Positions 1-6,650 of a stretch of 8,539 bases of DNA are shown piece by piece. The DNA lies in NCBI GenBank assembly GCA_012522035.1, contig JAAYLF010000268.1, positions 1 to 8,539 on the forward strand. Direction: 5' to 3'. The translations under genes were made by a program, and so were the position numbers. Origin of the DNA: Clostridiaceae bacterium (GTDB taxonomy: Bacteria > Bacillota > Clostridia > UBA1212 > DUPL01). How positions within the stretch are numbered: position 1 is the stretch's first letter; each line of letters opens with the position of its first letter. The notes under the pieces were generated by a model that saw only the letters and a program-made list of their open reading frames with translations, made no database searches and was not told where the DNA came from.

Positions 1-1443
1 CATTATGACAGAATAAATGATGCAGTGTTTGAAAGCATCAATAATTACCGCATATTTACAAGAGATGTGGTTGAGGAAATCTCCAAAAAACACAAAGTGT
101 GTCCATTTGAGTTTTCGCTGGATGTTTCCGAGTGGGTGGATGTCATTTTATGCGACTACAATTATCTCTTTGACCCCAGAGTCAACTTGAAGCGTTTTTT
201 CTCAATCAAGCAGGACCATATATTTTTAATTGATGAAGCACACAACCTGATTGACAGAACAAGGGACATGTATACTCAGAAGCTGTACAAAAAGACTTTT
301 TCTGAAGTTAGGAAGAAGTTTAGAGAAAAGGAAAATGGGAAACAGGTATACACCAAAGCAGGTAAAATCGTTCGTCTTTTCAATAAGTTAAACAAAAGCC
401 TTGATGACAAAGGATATATTGTAACTGAAGAGTTTGACAGCACCATGTACATGCTCGTTAATGACTTTACAGTCAGTTTGACGGAATACCTTCACAAATT
501 GGGAAGTGACGATGAAACAGTAACGGAACTTTTCATGAACTGTCTTTTTTTCTGCAGGCTTTTGGAGATATATGATGAAAGGTTCTGCTATTATGTCAGG
601 AAGGAAAATGGCGATATTTTTGCCTGTGTATATCTAGCCGATCCATCAAAAATTATTGGTCAGACGCTGGAACTAGGAAGAAGTTCAATTTTGTTTTCTG
701 GTACCTTGCAACCCCTTCAATACTATTATCAGGGATTTGGTTTCAAAGAGGATGATAAAATTTTTTCTGTTCCGTCACCTTTTCCAAAAGAGAACAGAAA
801 AGTTTTCATATGTACGGATGTTTCCACCAGATACACCCAAAGGGCACTTTACCACGAATTGATTGCTGAATATGTTATGGGGCTGGCATCTCTTACAAAA
901 GGAAACTTCATAGTATATTTCAGTTCTTACAAATACCTTTTGGATGTGGCAAGTCACCTTCCTAAGGAGCTTATGGAGAACACTGTCTTTATACAGCCAC
1001 AAACACAGGACCCTGAAGAAAGAGAGCAGTTTGTACTTGACTTTAAACTTGAACCTGATGGTGTGAGAATAGGTCTTTGTGTTCTTGGAGGAATATATTC
1101 AGAAGGTATTGACCTTGCAGGAGACAGACTAAGTGGGGTAATTGTGGTTGGTGTTGGGCTGCCTCAGGTTTGCCTTGAAAGGGATATTATTAAAATGGTG
1201 TATGATAGAAACCAAAGAGGAAGCGGTTTTATGAATGCTTATGTGTATCCAGGAATAAACAAGGTTCTTCAGGCAGCAGGAAGGGTTATTCGAACAGAAA
1301 CAGACAAAGGTTTTATTTTACTGTTGGATGAAAGATTCAATAAAAATCCATATATTTCATTACTGCCTGAAGACATGAAATCTGGATGTTTATACAATAA
1401 AAATGGTTGTATAAAGGAAATAAAAAAGTTAATGGAAAATTAA
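1..1443 (+). CDS. DinG/XPD-like ATP-dependent DNA helicase, C-terminal part (5' truncated)
   Basis: The reading frame is open from base 1, so the gene begins upstream; a GTG at base 25 is internal, not the start. The 480 residues seen are the C-terminal part of a superfamily 2 helicase of the DinG/Rad3/XPD group, which unwinds DNA with ATP and usually carries an Fe-S cluster. Residues in this fragment: a CPFEF motif near residue 37, which in this family holds the last Fe-S cysteine; DEAH (motif II) at 78-81; SGTLQP (motif III-like) from 233; SEGIDLAGD (motif V) around 370; QAAGRVIR (motif VI, arginine finger) at 424-431. Walker A and the other cluster cysteines must lie outside the window. 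Family members are often about 750-800 residues, so roughly 300 are missing. It is probably a DNA repair enzyme. It ends 129 bases before the next gene, which has its own promoter, so it is probably a separate unit. The family is sure; the exact subfamily is not. Confidence 0.9.
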   Translation, partial: HYDRINDAVFESINNYRIFTRDVVEEISKKHKVCPFEFSLDVSEWVDVILCDYNYLFDPRVNLKRFFSIKQDHIFLIDEAHNLIDRTRDMYTQKLYKKTFSEVRKKFREKENGKQVYTKAGKIVRLFNKLNKSLDDKGYIVTEEFDSTMYMLVNDFTVSLTEYLHKLGSDDETVTELFMNCLFFCRLLEIYDERFCYYVRKENGDIFACVYLADPSKIIGQTLELGRSSILFSGTLQPLQYYYQGFGFKEDDKIFSVPSPFPKENRKVFICTDVSTRYTQRALYHELIAEYVMGLASLTKGNFIVYFSSYKYLLDVASHLPKELMENTVFIQPQTQDPEEREQFVLDFKLEPDGVRIGLCVLGGIYSEGIDLAGDRLSGVIVVGVGLPQVCLERDIIKMVYDRNQRGSGFMNAYVYPGINKVLQAAGRVIRTETDKGFILLLDERFNKNPYISLLPEDMKSGCLYNKNGCIKEIKKLMEN

Positions 1444-1479
1444 CCAAATGTGCTTATAAACCTGCTGGTTTTCATCCTT

Positions 1480-1491
1480 ATTCAATTGAAT
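1480..1491. repeat. 12-base perfect palindrome over the -35 box
   Basis: ATTCAATTGAAT reads identically on both strands. Its right half is the -35 hexamer of the operon promoter. The octamer AATTGAAT occurs here (1484-1491) and again at 1512-1519, across the end of the -10 box, 28 bases downstream. The position suits a repressor site, but the sequence is all A/T except two bases, so chance is a real alternative. No regulator gene is next to it. Confidence 0.35.
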
Positions 1492-1514
1492 TAATTTGCT
1501 ATTTGTTATATAAT
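1486..1514 (+). promoter_or_regulatory. Sigma-A-type promoter of the biotin-enzyme operon
   Basis: TTGAAT at 1486-1491 (4 of 6 to consensus) and a perfect TATAAT at 1509-1514 are separated by 17 bases, the ideal spacing. Transcription would start near 1521 and give a leader of about 50 bases. This is the only good promoter seen in the gap between the helicase and the carboxyltransferase gene. The -35 box is the right half of a 12-base palindrome (1480-1491), which might be an operator. Confidence 0.65.
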
Positions 1515-1572
1515 TGAATGGATTTGGATTTAATTTAAGAATAATTATCTAAAGAGCTTTAGGGGTGTAGCA

Positions 1573-2961
1573 ATGGATATAAGAGAAAGAATTTTGGGCA
1601 TTTTTGATGAAGCATCTTTTGTTGAAATAGATGCATTTCTCCAATCCCGTCAGTTGACGTCTGATGACAGCACCAAGGGAGACGGGGTAATGTCCGGATA
1701 TGGCACAATAAACGGAAGACTGGTCTACGTGGCAGCACAAGACAAAAACTTCCTCTGCGGTGCATTGGGAGAGATTCATGCATCAAAAATTGCAAGAGCA
1801 ATCAACATGGCTGTTTCAGTTGGCGCGCCAATTTTTCTTGTTTTTGATTCACAAGGAGCAAGACTGAAAGAAGGTCTGTTGGCACTCAATGGGTATGGTG
1901 AAATAATGCAAGCTATTTCAAATGCGTCAGGAATGGTGCCTGTAATATCCGTTTGTTGCGGCAGTGCATTCGGATTAACCTCCTATGTATTGGAAATGGC
2001 TGATTTTGTGATTATGACTGATAATGGTCGCATGGCTGTTACAACTCCTGCAGTCATTAAGGCATCCGACAAAAATGCAGATGACGAGGTTGGTAATGCA
2101 AGTTTCAATGAAAAAGTCAGTGGAAACGCTGACCTTGTTTGCACGGACGCAGAACTGCCTTATGTTTTGCGCAAACTGATTTCAATGCTGCCTGACAACA
2201 ATTTGACTGGCGCACCTCAAGTTGAATGTTCGGATGATTTAAACAGAAGTTTGGATATAAATACTGATGAAGCAAACATACGCAACTGGCTTATGCAAAT
2301 AGCCGATACTGATTCATATTTCGAGCTGAAGCAGAATTATGCAACTGAGATAATTACAGCATTTATCAGGTTAAATGGAAGGGTTGTAGGAACTGTCTCC
2401 AACAATGGGCTTCTTACCGGAGATGCATTAAGCAAAGCTGCAAGATTTGTAAGATTCTGCGATACATTCAATATTCCTGTATTGACTCTGACAAATGCAG
2501 AAGGGTTTGAAAAGACAAAGGAAGAGGAAGAAAAGGGTCTTGTAAGAAATGCTGCAAAACTTGCCCATGCTTTCGCAGGCTGCACTGTTCCAAAAGTGAA
2601 TGTAGTTTTGAACAAGGCTTTTGGCGGAGCATATGTCTTGATGAACAGCAAGCACCTTGGTGCTGATTTGGTATATGCCCTTGAGAATGCGGTCATATCT
2701 CCTCTATCTGATATGGCATCTGCAGTTTTCCTGTTCCAGGATGAAATTGCTTCAAGCGACGATCCTGTAAAGACCAGAGAAGAAAAGGCTCAGGAATATG
2801 CAGAAAAGTATGCAAATCCATACGAGGCTGCAAAACTCGGATATGTGGATGACATCATAAAACCTGAAGAACTGCGTGTACGCATGATTAGCGCATTCGA
2901 AATGCTGCTTGGAAAGAGGAAACACTCCTTGCCAAGAAAACACGTCAATATCAATTTATAA
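1573..2961 (+). CDS. Acyl-CoA carboxyltransferase subunit (12S / MmdA / PccB-like), divergent
   Basis: This is a 462-residue crotonase-fold carboxyltransferase that should move a carboxyl group between biotin and an acyl-CoA in the cytosol. Family signatures: GDGVMSGYGTINGR (36-49), DSQGARLKEG (92-101), GYGEI (107-111), SKAARFVRFCDTFNIPVLTL (287-306), KAFGGAYVLMNSKHLGAD (348-365), and a C-terminal GKRK..PRKHVNINL tail typical of 12S/PccB proteins. The start is firm: AGGGG at 1561-1565 lies just upstream, an in-frame TAA sits at 1531-1533, and no other start codon lies between. The protein therefore really lacks the N-terminal stretch of the usual ~510-530 residue relatives. The first oxyanion segment is GSAFGLTSY (130-138) where relatives have a Gly-Gly-Ala, giving Leu135 for the second Gly. 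The usual DxPGF is NAEGF (308-312). Val355 stands where propionyl-CoA enzymes carry Asp. It heads a three-gene operon with a biotin carrier and a 5S-like subunit. The family is sure; the CoA substrate (acetyl/malonyl, propionyl/methylmalonyl or other) is not. Confidence 0.9.
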   Translation: MDIRERILGIFDEASFVEIDAFLQSRQLTSDDSTKGDGVMSGYGTINGRLVYVAAQDKNFLCGALGEIHASKIARAINMAVSVGAPIFLVFDSQGARLKEGLLALNGYGEIMQAISNASGMVPVISVCCGSAFGLTSYVLEMADFVIMTDNGRMAVTTPAVIKASDKNADDEVGNASFNEKVSGNADLVCTDAELPYVLRKLISMLPDNNLTGAPQVECSDDLNRSLDINTDEANIRNWLMQIADTDSYFELKQNYATEIITAFIRLNGRVVGTVSNNGLLTGDALSKAARFVRFCDTFNIPVLTLTNAEGFEKTKEEEEKGLVRNAAKLAHAFAGCTVPKVNVVLNKAFGGAYVLMNSKHLGADLVYALENAVISPLSDMASAVFLFQDEIASSDDPVKTREEKAQEYAEKYANPYEAAKLGYVDDIIKPEELRVRMISAFEMLLGKRKHSLPRKHVNINL

Positions 2962-2981
2962 CATTAACGGAGGTAATATAG

Positions 2982-3389
2982 ATGAAAAAGTATGTTGTTA
3001 CAGTAAATGGCACTTCCTATGAGGTTGTCGTAGAGGAAGTTTCTGATAGTGGTAATGTGGCTCCACAAGCAACTCCAGTTGTAAAACAAGAACCTGTTGC
3101 AAAGGCTGAACCTGCACAAACTCCGCAGCAACCAAAACCAGCAGCTCCAAAGCCTGCATCAACAGGAACTGCAGGAGCAAAAGCAGTAAATTGTCCTATG
3201 CCAGGCACAATAGTGAAGGTCGCCGTTAAACCAGGTGATTCCTTGAAGAAGGGAGATTTGATTTTGGTGCTGGAAGCCATGAAGATGGAGAACGACATAG
3301 TTGCTCCTGAAGATTGCGTTGTCGCATCTGTAAACGTACAACAAGGTGCTTCCGTTAACTCAGGTGACGTTCTAATAACATATAACTAA
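2982..3389 (+). CDS. Biotin carboxyl carrier protein (transcarboxylase 1.3S-like)
   Basis: This 135-residue protein is the mobile carboxyl carrier of the neighbouring carboxyltransferases. It has a short N-terminal segment (MKKYVVTVNGTSYEVVVEEV) typical of carrier subunits of decarboxylases and transcarboxylases. A Pro/Ala/Gln-rich flexible linker follows at about residues 25-66, then a biotinyl domain (about 68-134). The biotinylation motif EAMKMEN is at 98-104, and Lys101 is the residue expected to carry biotin. The domain also shows CPMPGTIVKV and the conserved KPGDSLKKGD before the motif. A perfect GGAGG at 2969-2973 precedes the ATG. It lies 20 bases after the carboxyltransferase gene and 14 bases before the 5S-like gene, so the three are almost surely co-transcribed. 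The linker lets biotin swing between the two active sites. There is no membrane segment and no biotin carboxylase domain. Confidence 0.95.
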   Translation: MKKYVVTVNGTSYEVVVEEVSDSGNVAPQATPVVKQEPVAKAEPAQTPQQPKPAAPKPASTGTAGAKAVNCPMPGTIVKVAVKPGDSLKKGDLILVLEAMKMENDIVAPEDCVVASVNVQQGASVNSGDVLITYN

Positions 3390-3403
3390 GCGAGGGTTGA
3401 TAA

Positions 3404-4801
3404 ATGGCTAAAGTAAGAATAACTGAAACAGTTTTGCGCGACGCTCATCAATCTCTAATTGCCACAAGAATGACAACTGATGAGATGTTGCCAATAATAG
3501 AAAAGCTTGACAAGGTTGGGTACAACGCTCTTGAAGCTTGGGGAGGAGCAACCTTCGATGCATCATTAAGATTTTTGAATGAAGATCCTTGGGAAAGATT
3601 AAGAAAGTTCAAGGATCATGCCAAGAACACTCCGCTTCAGATGCTGCTCAGAGGTCAGAACATACTGGGTTACAAGCATTATGCGGACGATGTGGTTGAA
3701 TATTTCGTACAAAAATCAATAGCAAATGGTATAGATATTATCAGGATTTTTGACGCACTTAACGACTTTAGAAACATAGAGAAAGCCATGAAGGCATGTA
3801 TTAAAGAGGGCGGACATCCTCAAGGAGCTATAAGCTATACAATAAGTCCATATCACAGTCTTGAAGTATTCGTTGAAGATGCCAAGAGGCTTGAAAACAT
3901 GGGTGCGCAGTCCATATGCATAAAGGATATGGCTGGCCTCCTTGTTCCATACGAAGCTTACAACCTGGTCAAAGCCATCAAGGAAAACGTGTCTGTTCCG
4001 ATAGAACTGCACACGCATTATACCAGCGGCTGTGGAAGCATGACGTATCTGAAAGCCATTGAAGCTGGTGTTGACATAATAGACACTGCAATTTCACCTT
4101 TTGCATTGGGAACATCACAGCCACCTACGGAACCTCTTGTTGCAACCCTTAAGGGAACAGAATACGATACAGGACTTGACCTTAATCTGCTCAGCGAGAT
4201 TGCCGACTACTTCAGACCTATAAGAGAGAAGTATCTGGCATCCAAGCAAATGGATCCAAAGGTGTTGGGTGTCGATATCAACACTCTTATATACCAGGTT
4301 CCAGGCGGAATGCTGTCAAACCTTGTTTCACAGCTCAAGCAAGCCAACGCAATGGACAAATTCAATGATGTTCTGAATGAAGTGCCTAGAGTGCGTGAAG
4401 ATTTGGGATTCCCACCGCTTGTTACACCTACAAGCCAGATTGTTGGAACACAAGCTGTTTTGAATGTACTTAGCGGTGAAAGATACAAGATGGTTACAAA
4501 GGAAACAAAAGGACTTGTAAAAGGTGAATACGGAAAGACTCCGGCACCGATAAAGGATGAGATTAGAGAGCTTATCCTGAAAGGTGAAAAGGGAATCACA
4601 TGCAGGCCTGCTGATTTGATTGAACCTGAACTTGACAAGATAAGAGAAGAGATAAAGGAATATATTGAGCAGGATGAAGACGTTTTAACATACGCTCTTT
4701 TCCCACAACCAGCAATAAATTTCTTCAAATACAGACAGGCACAAAAATATAATGTGGATGCTTCTGAAGCGGATTTTGAAAATTCAGTACATCCTGTATA
4801 A
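3404..4801 (+). CDS. Pyruvate/oxaloacetate carboxyltransferase subunit (5S / OadA / PycB-like)
   Basis: This 465-residue protein should catalyse the keto-acid half reaction: removing CO2 from oxaloacetate onto biotin to give pyruvate, or the reverse. An HMGL-like TIM barrel covers about residues 1-265 and a conserved PYC/OADA domain about 285-455. Active-site residues known from 5S and pyruvate carboxylase are present: Asp13 in TETVLRDAHQS, Lys174 in IKDMAGLL (the lysine expected to be carbamylated) and His203/His205 in ELHTHYTSG, which together bind the divalent metal. QVPGGMLSNL (298-307) is a hallmark of the second domain. There is no C-terminal biotin domain, unlike full oxaloacetate decarboxylase alpha (about 590-600 residues); that part is the separate gene just upstream. 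GAGGG at 3392-3396 precedes the ATG. A strong terminator follows nine bases after the stop. With no decarboxylase beta subunit beside it, a transcarboxylase or soluble decarboxylase role is more likely than a sodium pump. Confidence 0.93.
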   Translation: MAKVRITETVLRDAHQSLIATRMTTDEMLPIIEKLDKVGYNALEAWGGATFDASLRFLNEDPWERLRKFKDHAKNTPLQMLLRGQNILGYKHYADDVVEYFVQKSIANGIDIIRIFDALNDFRNIEKAMKACIKEGGHPQGAISYTISPYHSLEVFVEDAKRLENMGAQSICIKDMAGLLVPYEAYNLVKAIKENVSVPIELHTHYTSGCGSMTYLKAIEAGVDIIDTAISPFALGTSQPPTEPLVATLKGTEYDTGLDLNLLSEIADYFRPIREKYLASKQMDPKVLGVDINTLIYQVPGGMLSNLVSQLKQANAMDKFNDVLNEVPRVREDLGFPPLVTPTSQIVGTQAVLNVLSGERYKMVTKETKGLVKGEYGKTPAPIKDEIRELILKGEKGITCRPADLIEPELDKIREEIKEYIEQDEDVLTYALFPQPAINFFKYRQAQKYNVDASEADFENSVHPV

Positions 4802-4809
4802 GAACAGTA

Positions 4810-4845
4810 ATTGCGCTTAAAATTATATTTAAGCGCAATATTTTT
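4810..4845 (+). terminator. Intrinsic terminator of the biotin-enzyme operon
   Basis: A perfect 12-base-pair stem (4810-4821 with 4828-4839; arms ATTGCGCTTAAA and its reverse complement) has a 6-base loop and is followed by A then five Ts (4841-4845). It starts nine bases after the 5S-like stop codon. The opposite strand has no matching T run, so it works in the + direction only. Oddly, the T run touches the AAGGAG ribosome binding site of the next gene, leaving no room for a promoter between them. Confidence 0.8.
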
Positions 4846-4856
4846 AAGGAGACAAC

Positions 4857-6083
4857 ATGTACGATTGCATAATAATAGGCGCCGGTGCTGCAGGTCTTTT
4901 TGCAGCTCTGTCCGCATCGGATATGGACAAAAGGGTATTAATATTGGAGAAAAACAGCATACCAGGCAAAAAGATCAGAATAACAGGAAAGGGTAGATGC
5001 AACATTACCAATTCCTGTTCTTTTGATGAATTGATTGAGAATATTCCGGGAAATGGTAAGTTTCTTTACTCTAGTTTGTCACGGTTTTCCAATTATGACA
5101 TAATTGATACGTTTAACAGTCTTGGACTTGATACTGTGGTAGAAAGGGGAAACAGAGTATTTCCAGCATCCGACAAAGCCATTGATGTGGTTAATGTACT
5201 TGTCAAAGAACTGAAAAGAAGAAATGTTGAAATTAGATACAACTCCTGTGTTGATAAAATTGTTTATGAAAATGATTGTGTCAAGGGAGTATATGTAGAA
5301 GGGCAATTTATTGAGACCAAGAATGTGATTGTTGCAACAGGCGGCTTATCATATCCAGGAACAGGCTCTACAGGTGATGGTTACAAATTTGCAATTGAAG
5401 CAGGACACACGATAATTCCTGTAAAACCATCCCTTGTTCCACTGGTTTCATCTGACAAATGGATTAAGGATTTGCAAGGGCTGTCTTTAAGAAATATCAG
5501 GTTGTCTTTGATGAATAAAGATGGATGTTTCTACAGCGATTTTGGCGAAATGCTCTTTACACATAATGGCATTTCAGGACCTTTGGTTCTTACAGCAAGC
5601 AGACACTATATCTCACAAAAATACAAGGAAGTCACTGCCAGCATTGACTTGAAACCAGCCCTTGATGAAGAGAAACTTGACTTGAGGCTGTTAAGAGACT
5701 TTGAAAAGTATTCAAGAAAACAGCTGAAGAATGCTTTTAATGATCTTTTGCCTGCAAAAATGATTCCTGTGTTTGTAAACAGACTTGAAATAGATGACAT
5801 AAGGACTGTAAACCAGATAACCAGTAGTGAAAGGAAGCAAATACTATCACTGCTAAAGGATTTTAGGATAAATATAATCAATCATAGTAAAATGGCTGAA
5901 GCGGTGGTTACCTCAGGCGGAGTAAGTACAAAGGAAATCAATCCCAAAACTATGGAATCAAAGATAAAGAAGGGGTTGTTCTTTGCAGGAGAAGTAATTG
6001 ATGTTGATGGGTATACGGGTGGTTTTAATTTGACCATTGCTTTTTCCACTGGATACTTGGCTGGCAAATCTTTGAACCAGTGA
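4857..6083 (+). CDS. BaiN/HI0933-family FAD-dependent oxidoreductase
   Basis: This 408-residue flavoprotein belongs to the HI0933/YhiN/BaiN family (NAD(P)/FAD-dependent oxidoreductase, aminoacetone oxidase-like). An N-terminal Rossmann motif GAGAAG (8-13) with Glu31 binds the FAD ADP part. GKKIRITGKGRCNITN (37-52) is the family signature. ATGGLSYPGTGSTGDGY (160-176) is a second FAD-contacting segment, FTHNGISGP marks the middle domain, and a C-terminal FAGEVIDVDGYTGGFN (about 376-391) closes the flavin site. The length is normal. AAGGAG at 4846-4851 precedes the ATG. The substrate is not known from sequence: some relatives act on bile-acid intermediates, but the family is widespread outside gut bile-acid degraders, so that role should not be assumed. 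The gene sits directly behind a strong terminator, so its expression probably depends on read-through. Confidence 0.92.
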   Translation: MYDCIIIGAGAAGLFAALSASDMDKRVLILEKNSIPGKKIRITGKGRCNITNSCSFDELIENIPGNGKFLYSSLSRFSNYDIIDTFNSLGLDTVVERGNRVFPASDKAIDVVNVLVKELKRRNVEIRYNSCVDKIVYENDCVKGVYVEGQFIETKNVIVATGGLSYPGTGSTGDGYKFAIEAGHTIIPVKPSLVPLVSSDKWIKDLQGLSLRNIRLSLMNKDGCFYSDFGEMLFTHNGISGPLVLTASRHYISQKYKEVTASIDLKPALDEEKLDLRLLRDFEKYSRKQLKNAFNDLLPAKMIPVFVNRLEIDDIRTVNQITSSERKQILSLLKDFRINIINHSKMAEAVVTSGGVSTKEINPKTMESKIKKGLFFAGEVIDVDGYTGGFNLTIAFSTGYLAGKSLNQ

Positions 6084-6094
6084 ATATATTTTTT
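6047..6094 (+). terminator. Possible weak terminator at the end of the oxidoreductase gene
   Basis: CACTGG (6047-6052) can pair with CCAGTG (6077-6082) across the stop codon, or CTGG..CAA (6061-6067) with TTG..CCAG (6072-6080) around a small loop. A run of six Ts follows at 6089-6094. The stem is short or bulged and the T run is several bases away from it, so termination would be partial at best. Confidence 0.25.
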
Positions 6095-6126
6095 ATTTGC
6101 TCATAAAATTAACAAAACAATATATT

Positions 6127-6133
6127 GGGTGAT
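6127..6133 (+). promoter_or_regulatory. Ribosome binding site that decides the start of the small unknown gene
   Basis: GGGTGAT matches the 3' part of the extended anti-16S sequence and sits three bases before the ATG at 6137. In the full AAGGAGGTGAT alignment this puts the core at normal distance. An upstream in-frame TTG at 6125 would lie before and overlap this site, so ATG 6137 is preferred. Confidence 0.6.
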
Positions 6134-6136
6134 AAT

Positions 6137-6598
6137 ATGAGCAAATTCAAAGTGTTGATTATATCCTTATGGATACTGACATTGATTTTTGTTTTTAATG
6201 GCTTTTGTTATAAAGGCTACCAATTTGATGACATTGTAGAAAACTACCCGGAAACAGAACTTGCAAGCCTTAACGACGCTAGAATGAATTTCAAAGAAGG
6301 TCACGGTATTATACAAATAAAGGTTACAAATCTTGGCAGCAGCGGGAAGAAAAGAGGAGGAGTATACGTATCTGTAAACGGTACAATTAAGTTGAATATT
6401 ACAACTCAGGACCCTAGAAACTTGAGAGTCAAGGCTAATGATATAATTATTGTTAAAGGGCACGATTTGGCAGGATATGCTACAGTGACAATTACTGATG
6501 TTGCAGGCTTCATTGGTCATGAAGTCAAAGGACAGACAATAGAAGTTGGGAACCTTGCAAAGTATTTCATTACAATCAAGCCTCAGCCAATGGATTGA
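6137..6598 (+). CDS. Unrecognised small protein with N-terminal membrane segment
   Basis: I do not recognise this 153-residue protein. Residues 1-5 are MSKFK, followed by a long hydrophobic stretch (about 6-22, VLIISLWILTLIFVF) that fits a signal peptide or a single membrane anchor. A Cys follows in NGFC, but the three residues before it do not make a lipobox. The remaining ~125 residues are polar with alternating valine/isoleucine/threonine, suggesting a small beta-rich domain: QIKVTNLG, GVYVSVNGTIKLNITTQD, DIIIVKG, ATVTITDVAG and KYFITIKPQP. It is probably exposed outside the membrane. There is one Cys in the mature part at most and no catalytic motif. The gene lies 53 bases after the flavoprotein and may be read through from it. 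Its stop codon lies inside the -35 box of the next promoter. A TTG at 6125 would add four residues but fits the ribosome binding site less well. Confidence 0.75.
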   Translation: MSKFKVLIISLWILTLIFVFNGFCYKGYQFDDIVENYPETELASLNDARMNFKEGHGIIQIKVTNLGSSGKKRGGVYVSVNGTIKLNITTQDPRNLRVKANDIIIVKGHDLAGYATVTITDVAGFIGHEVKGQTIEVGNLAKYFITIKPQPMD

Positions 6599-6623
6599 CA
6601 ATAATTTGGCGGGGATATATACT
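6595..6623 (+). promoter_or_regulatory. Strong sigma-A promoter for the cyclophilin-galE unit
   Basis: A perfect TTGACA at 6595-6600 and TATACT at 6618-6623 (5 of 6) are exactly 17 bases apart. The -35 box contains the TGA stop codon of the upstream gene (6596-6598). Transcription should start near 6630, leaving about 20 bases before the ATG at 6651, just enough for the GGAGG at 6640-6644. Confidence 0.8.
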
Positions 6624-6650
6624 AATAAAGTTAATATGTGGAGGTAAATT

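Noticed and set aside
1458..1471. Possible terminator after the helicase (AAACC-TGCT-GGTTT)
   Set aside because: The stem is only five base pairs and is followed by TCATCC rather than a T run, so it is too weak to call.
2337..2696. Reverse-strand open frame (119 codons) inside the carboxyltransferase gene
   Set aside because: It is antisense to a conserved catalytic region and shows no recognisable protein features.
4724..4753. Internal promoter TTCAAA-18-TATAAT for the flavoprotein gene
   Set aside because: It lies inside the 5S-like coding sequence and its transcript would meet the strong terminator at 4810-4845. The -10 match can arise by chance in AT-rich DNA.
4207..4917. Long reverse-strand open frame (236 codons) opposite the 5S-like gene
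   Set aside because: It lies antisense to a well-conserved gene and the terminator. It is rich in Ser/Ile/Leu with no domain, and is explained by the codon pattern of the + strand gene.
4857..6083. Bile-acid-degradation role for the BaiN-family flavoprotein
   Set aside because: No other bai genes are nearby, and this family is widespread in bacteria that do not handle bile acids.
6097..6126. Promoter TTGCTC-18-TATATT before the small unknown gene
   Set aside because: Transcription would start at about the ribosome binding site, leaving no usable leader.
6137..6214. Lipoprotein signal in the small unknown protein (NGFC)
   Set aside because: The residues before Cys (Asn-Gly-Phe) do not fit the lipobox pattern; a plain signal peptide or anchor is more likely.
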